From Bacteroidota bacterium (lineage in GTDB: Bacteria > Bacteroidota > Bacteroidia > Cytophagales > Cyclobacteriaceae): 34,503 nucleotides of DNA. Shown in pieces: positions 33,378 to 34,503 of the stretch. Below the pieces are notes generated by a model, which did no database searches, was not told the DNA's origin, and was given only the letters and a program-made list of their open reading frames with translations. The DNA is taken from positions 1 to 34,503 of the forward strand of contig JAEZBX010000182.1 of the NCBI GenBank assembly GCA_023412765.1, written 5' to 3'. Positions within the stretch are counted from its first letter, which is position 1. Every line of letters starts with the position of its first letter. The position numbers and the translations under genes were made by a program.

Positions 33378-33428
33378 CCTTATACCCTATACCCTATACC
33401 TTATCATACCTTATACCTTATCCCTATC
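33378..33428. repeat. heptamer tandem array, CCYTATA type
   Basis: Units CCTTATA, CCCTATA, CCCTATA, CCTTATC(ATA), CCTTATA, CCTTATC and a partial CCTATC follow one another; the fourth unit carries a 3-base insertion. The period is 7 bases, as in the arrays at 11-41 and 14186-14220, but the consensus differs. It lies in the 269-bp gap 33282-33550, which otherwise shows only the fabD promoter motif. Confidence 0.85.
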
Positions 33429-33521
33429 TCCAAAACTCCTCAAACCTCGCGGCGCAGAGCATAGGCCTACCGTTGAAAATTTTTGATAGACATCGGTACG
33501 CTGCAAAACCAACTTTTCGTC

Positions 33522-33529
33522 TATTTTTG
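33522..33529 (+). promoter_or_regulatory. Bacteroidota -7 promoter motif (TATTTTTG) of fabD
   Basis: Exact TAnnTTTG match, 21 bases before the ATG at 33551. It falls inside the longer open frame, so the upstream ATG at 33473 is unlikely to be used. Confidence 0.6.
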
Positions 33530-33550
33530 CAAAAACTTAACAGAAATACC

Positions 33551-34423
33551 ATGAAGGCCTACGTTTTCCCAGGACAAGGGGCACAATTTACCGGTATGGG
33601 CAAGGACATTTTCGAGGCTAATCCCAAAGCTGCCGCTTTATTCAGAAACGCAGATGAGATCCTTGGCTTTAAGTTAACCGATGTGATGTTTAACGGTACA
33701 GCCGATGAGCAAAAGCAAACACGTGTTACCCAGCCTGCCATTTTCCTTCATTCAGTAGCCATTGCGTTGACGTCGGAAAGTTTTAAACCTGATATGGTAG
33801 CGGGACATTCGCTCGGCGAATTGTCGGCCCTGGTAGCAAACAAAACCTTGTCGTTTGAAGACGGACTATTACTCGTGTTCAAAAGAGCAATTGCCATGCA
33901 ACATGCCTGCGAAATAAATCCGTCAACCATGGCGGCGATCATCGGCCTCGATGATAAGATTGTTGAAGACATTTGTGCGTCTATCGACGACGTTGTAGTA
34001 CCTGCTAACTATAATTGCCCTGGTCAGCTTGTGATTTCTGGAACTATTAAGGGCATTGACATTGCCTGTGAAAAATTGAAGGCAGCAGGCGCGAAGCGTG
34101 CGTTGGTGCTGCCAGTCGGAGGCGCGTTTCACTCGCCTTTAATGGAGCCAGCAAAAGAAGAACTGGCCACGGCTATCAATCAAACTCAATTTGATCAACC
34201 CATTTGCCCGGTATATCAGAATGTGAATGCGTTAGCCTCCACAGATGTCGATGTGATTAAGAATAATTTGATTGATCAACTGACGGCACCGGTTCGATGG
34301 ACACAATCTGTTCAAAACATGGCAAATGATGGAGCCAAGTCGTTCATAGAATGTGGTCCGGGTAAAGTCCTTCAGGGATTAATAAAGAAGATCACTCCCG
34401 CGGTCGAGACTTCAAGCATTTAA
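33551..34423 (+). CDS. fabD: malonyl-CoA:ACP transacylase
   Basis: FabD loads malonyl groups from CoA onto acyl carrier protein for fatty acid synthesis. The 290-residue protein starts at MKAYVFPGQGAQ, the normal family start, and has the nucleophile Ser87 in GHSLGE (85-90), Arg112, and His194 in GAFHSPLM. The end (ECGPGKVLQGLIKKI) is also typical. The ATG at 33473 would add 26 unrelated residues upstream of the promoter motif. No other fab gene is next to it; the FabF-type enzyme is about 26 kb away in the window. Confidence 0.95.
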   Translation: MKAYVFPGQGAQFTGMGKDIFEANPKAAALFRNADEILGFKLTDVMFNGTADEQKQTRVTQPAIFLHSVAIALTSESFKPDMVAGHSLGELSALVANKTLSFEDGLLLVFKRAIAMQHACEINPSTMAAIIGLDDKIVEDICASIDDVVVPANYNCPGQLVISGTIKGIDIACEKLKAAGAKRALVLPVGGAFHSPLMEPAKEELATAINQTQFDQPICPVYQNVNALASTDVDVIKNNLIDQLTAPVRWTQSVQNMANDGAKSFIECGPGKVLQGLIKKITPAVETSSI

Positions 34424-34431
34424 CGCGCGAT

Positions 34432-34503
34432 TTAATTTTCAATAACACTCACTTCGAGAACATCCGGGCATTGTTTAAGCAGCTGGGCGATTGTCAACTT
34501 CAA
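34432..34503 (-). CDS. C-terminal end of an unidentified gene (partial)
   Basis: On the minus strand an open frame reads LKLTIAQLLKQCPDVLEVSV to IEN and ends in TAA at 34432-34434. It runs off the right edge of the window, so the start is not seen. The piece is amphipathic and helical in character. It is convergent with fabD, 8 bp apart. Too short to name a family. Confidence 0.5.
   Translation of the reverse strand: MKLTIAQLLKQCPDVLEVSVIEN

Noticed and set aside
33282..33464. 60-residue open frame after the type-IX-secreted gene
   Set aside because: Its second half is the heptamer array read as LYPIPYHTLYLIPI; it has no family resemblance and no start context.
1..34503. tRNA, rRNA, CRISPR array, insertion sequence or prophage
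   Set aside because: No tRNA-like clover pattern, spaced repeats, transposase or phage structural gene was seen on either strand; the short tandem arrays have no spacers.

Overview
The window looks like chromosome of a Bacteroidota bacterium, most likely a Cytophagales-type glider. Four things point there: a large secreted protein with a type B type-IX-secretion C-terminal domain; the long, inserted form of IspG; six exact copies of the Bacteroidota -7 promoter motif TAnnTTTG just upstream of genes; and the near absence of Shine-Dalgarno sequences, with several GTG or TTG starts. I see no rRNA, tRNA, CRISPR array, phage or insertion sequence. Coding density is high and no gene-free gap exceeds 300 bases.

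Layout. Positions 1-5313 hold a signalling cluster: a secreted or membrane-anchored TPR-CHAT caspase-like protein (+), facing a leftward unit of an ECF sigma factor, a single-span anti-sigma-like TPR protein and a small unknown protein. A stand-alone LuxR-type HTH protein lies beyond them. Positions 5373-9561 hold a terminator, a perfect 24-bp palindrome, a TetR regulator followed by a FabF-type ketosynthase, a leftward MlaE-MlaF-like lipid ABC pair and a divergent short-chain dehydrogenase. Positions 9688-14167 hold ispG, a small membrane protein and a YjbR protein in one unit, then an orphan lipoprotein and a DedA membrane protein.

Positions 14220-18311 are one tightly packed leftward unit: TerC, DinB/YfiT-like, YheT-like hydrolase, an SRAP-family protein lacking two of its catalytic residues, and a secreted FG-GAP/VCBS protein. 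Positions 18473-22461 hold a stand-alone protein with three TIR/DUF4062-like segments, divergent from a PorE-like TPR/propeller/CRD/OmpA protein. Positions 22483-30201 hold queA, menC-doxX, an unknown secreted protein, a bestrophin homologue and a gpsA-plsB-type pair for phospholipid initiation. Positions 30375-34503 hold the type-IX-secreted fibronectin-type protein, fabD and the end of an unidentified gene.

Lipid supply is a common thread (fabF, fabD, gpsA, the acyltransferase, mlaEF, ispG, menC), although the genes are scattered. The observations most worth following are the sigma/anti-sigma-like/CHAT locus, the SRAP homologue without Cys2 and its active-site Glu, the orphan multi-TIR-like protein, and 7-bp-period tandem arrays in three intergenic regions. 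Several start codons are moved here from the longest ORF to a start consistent with promoter position and neighbouring genes. All family calls rest on motifs read by eye; no database search was run.
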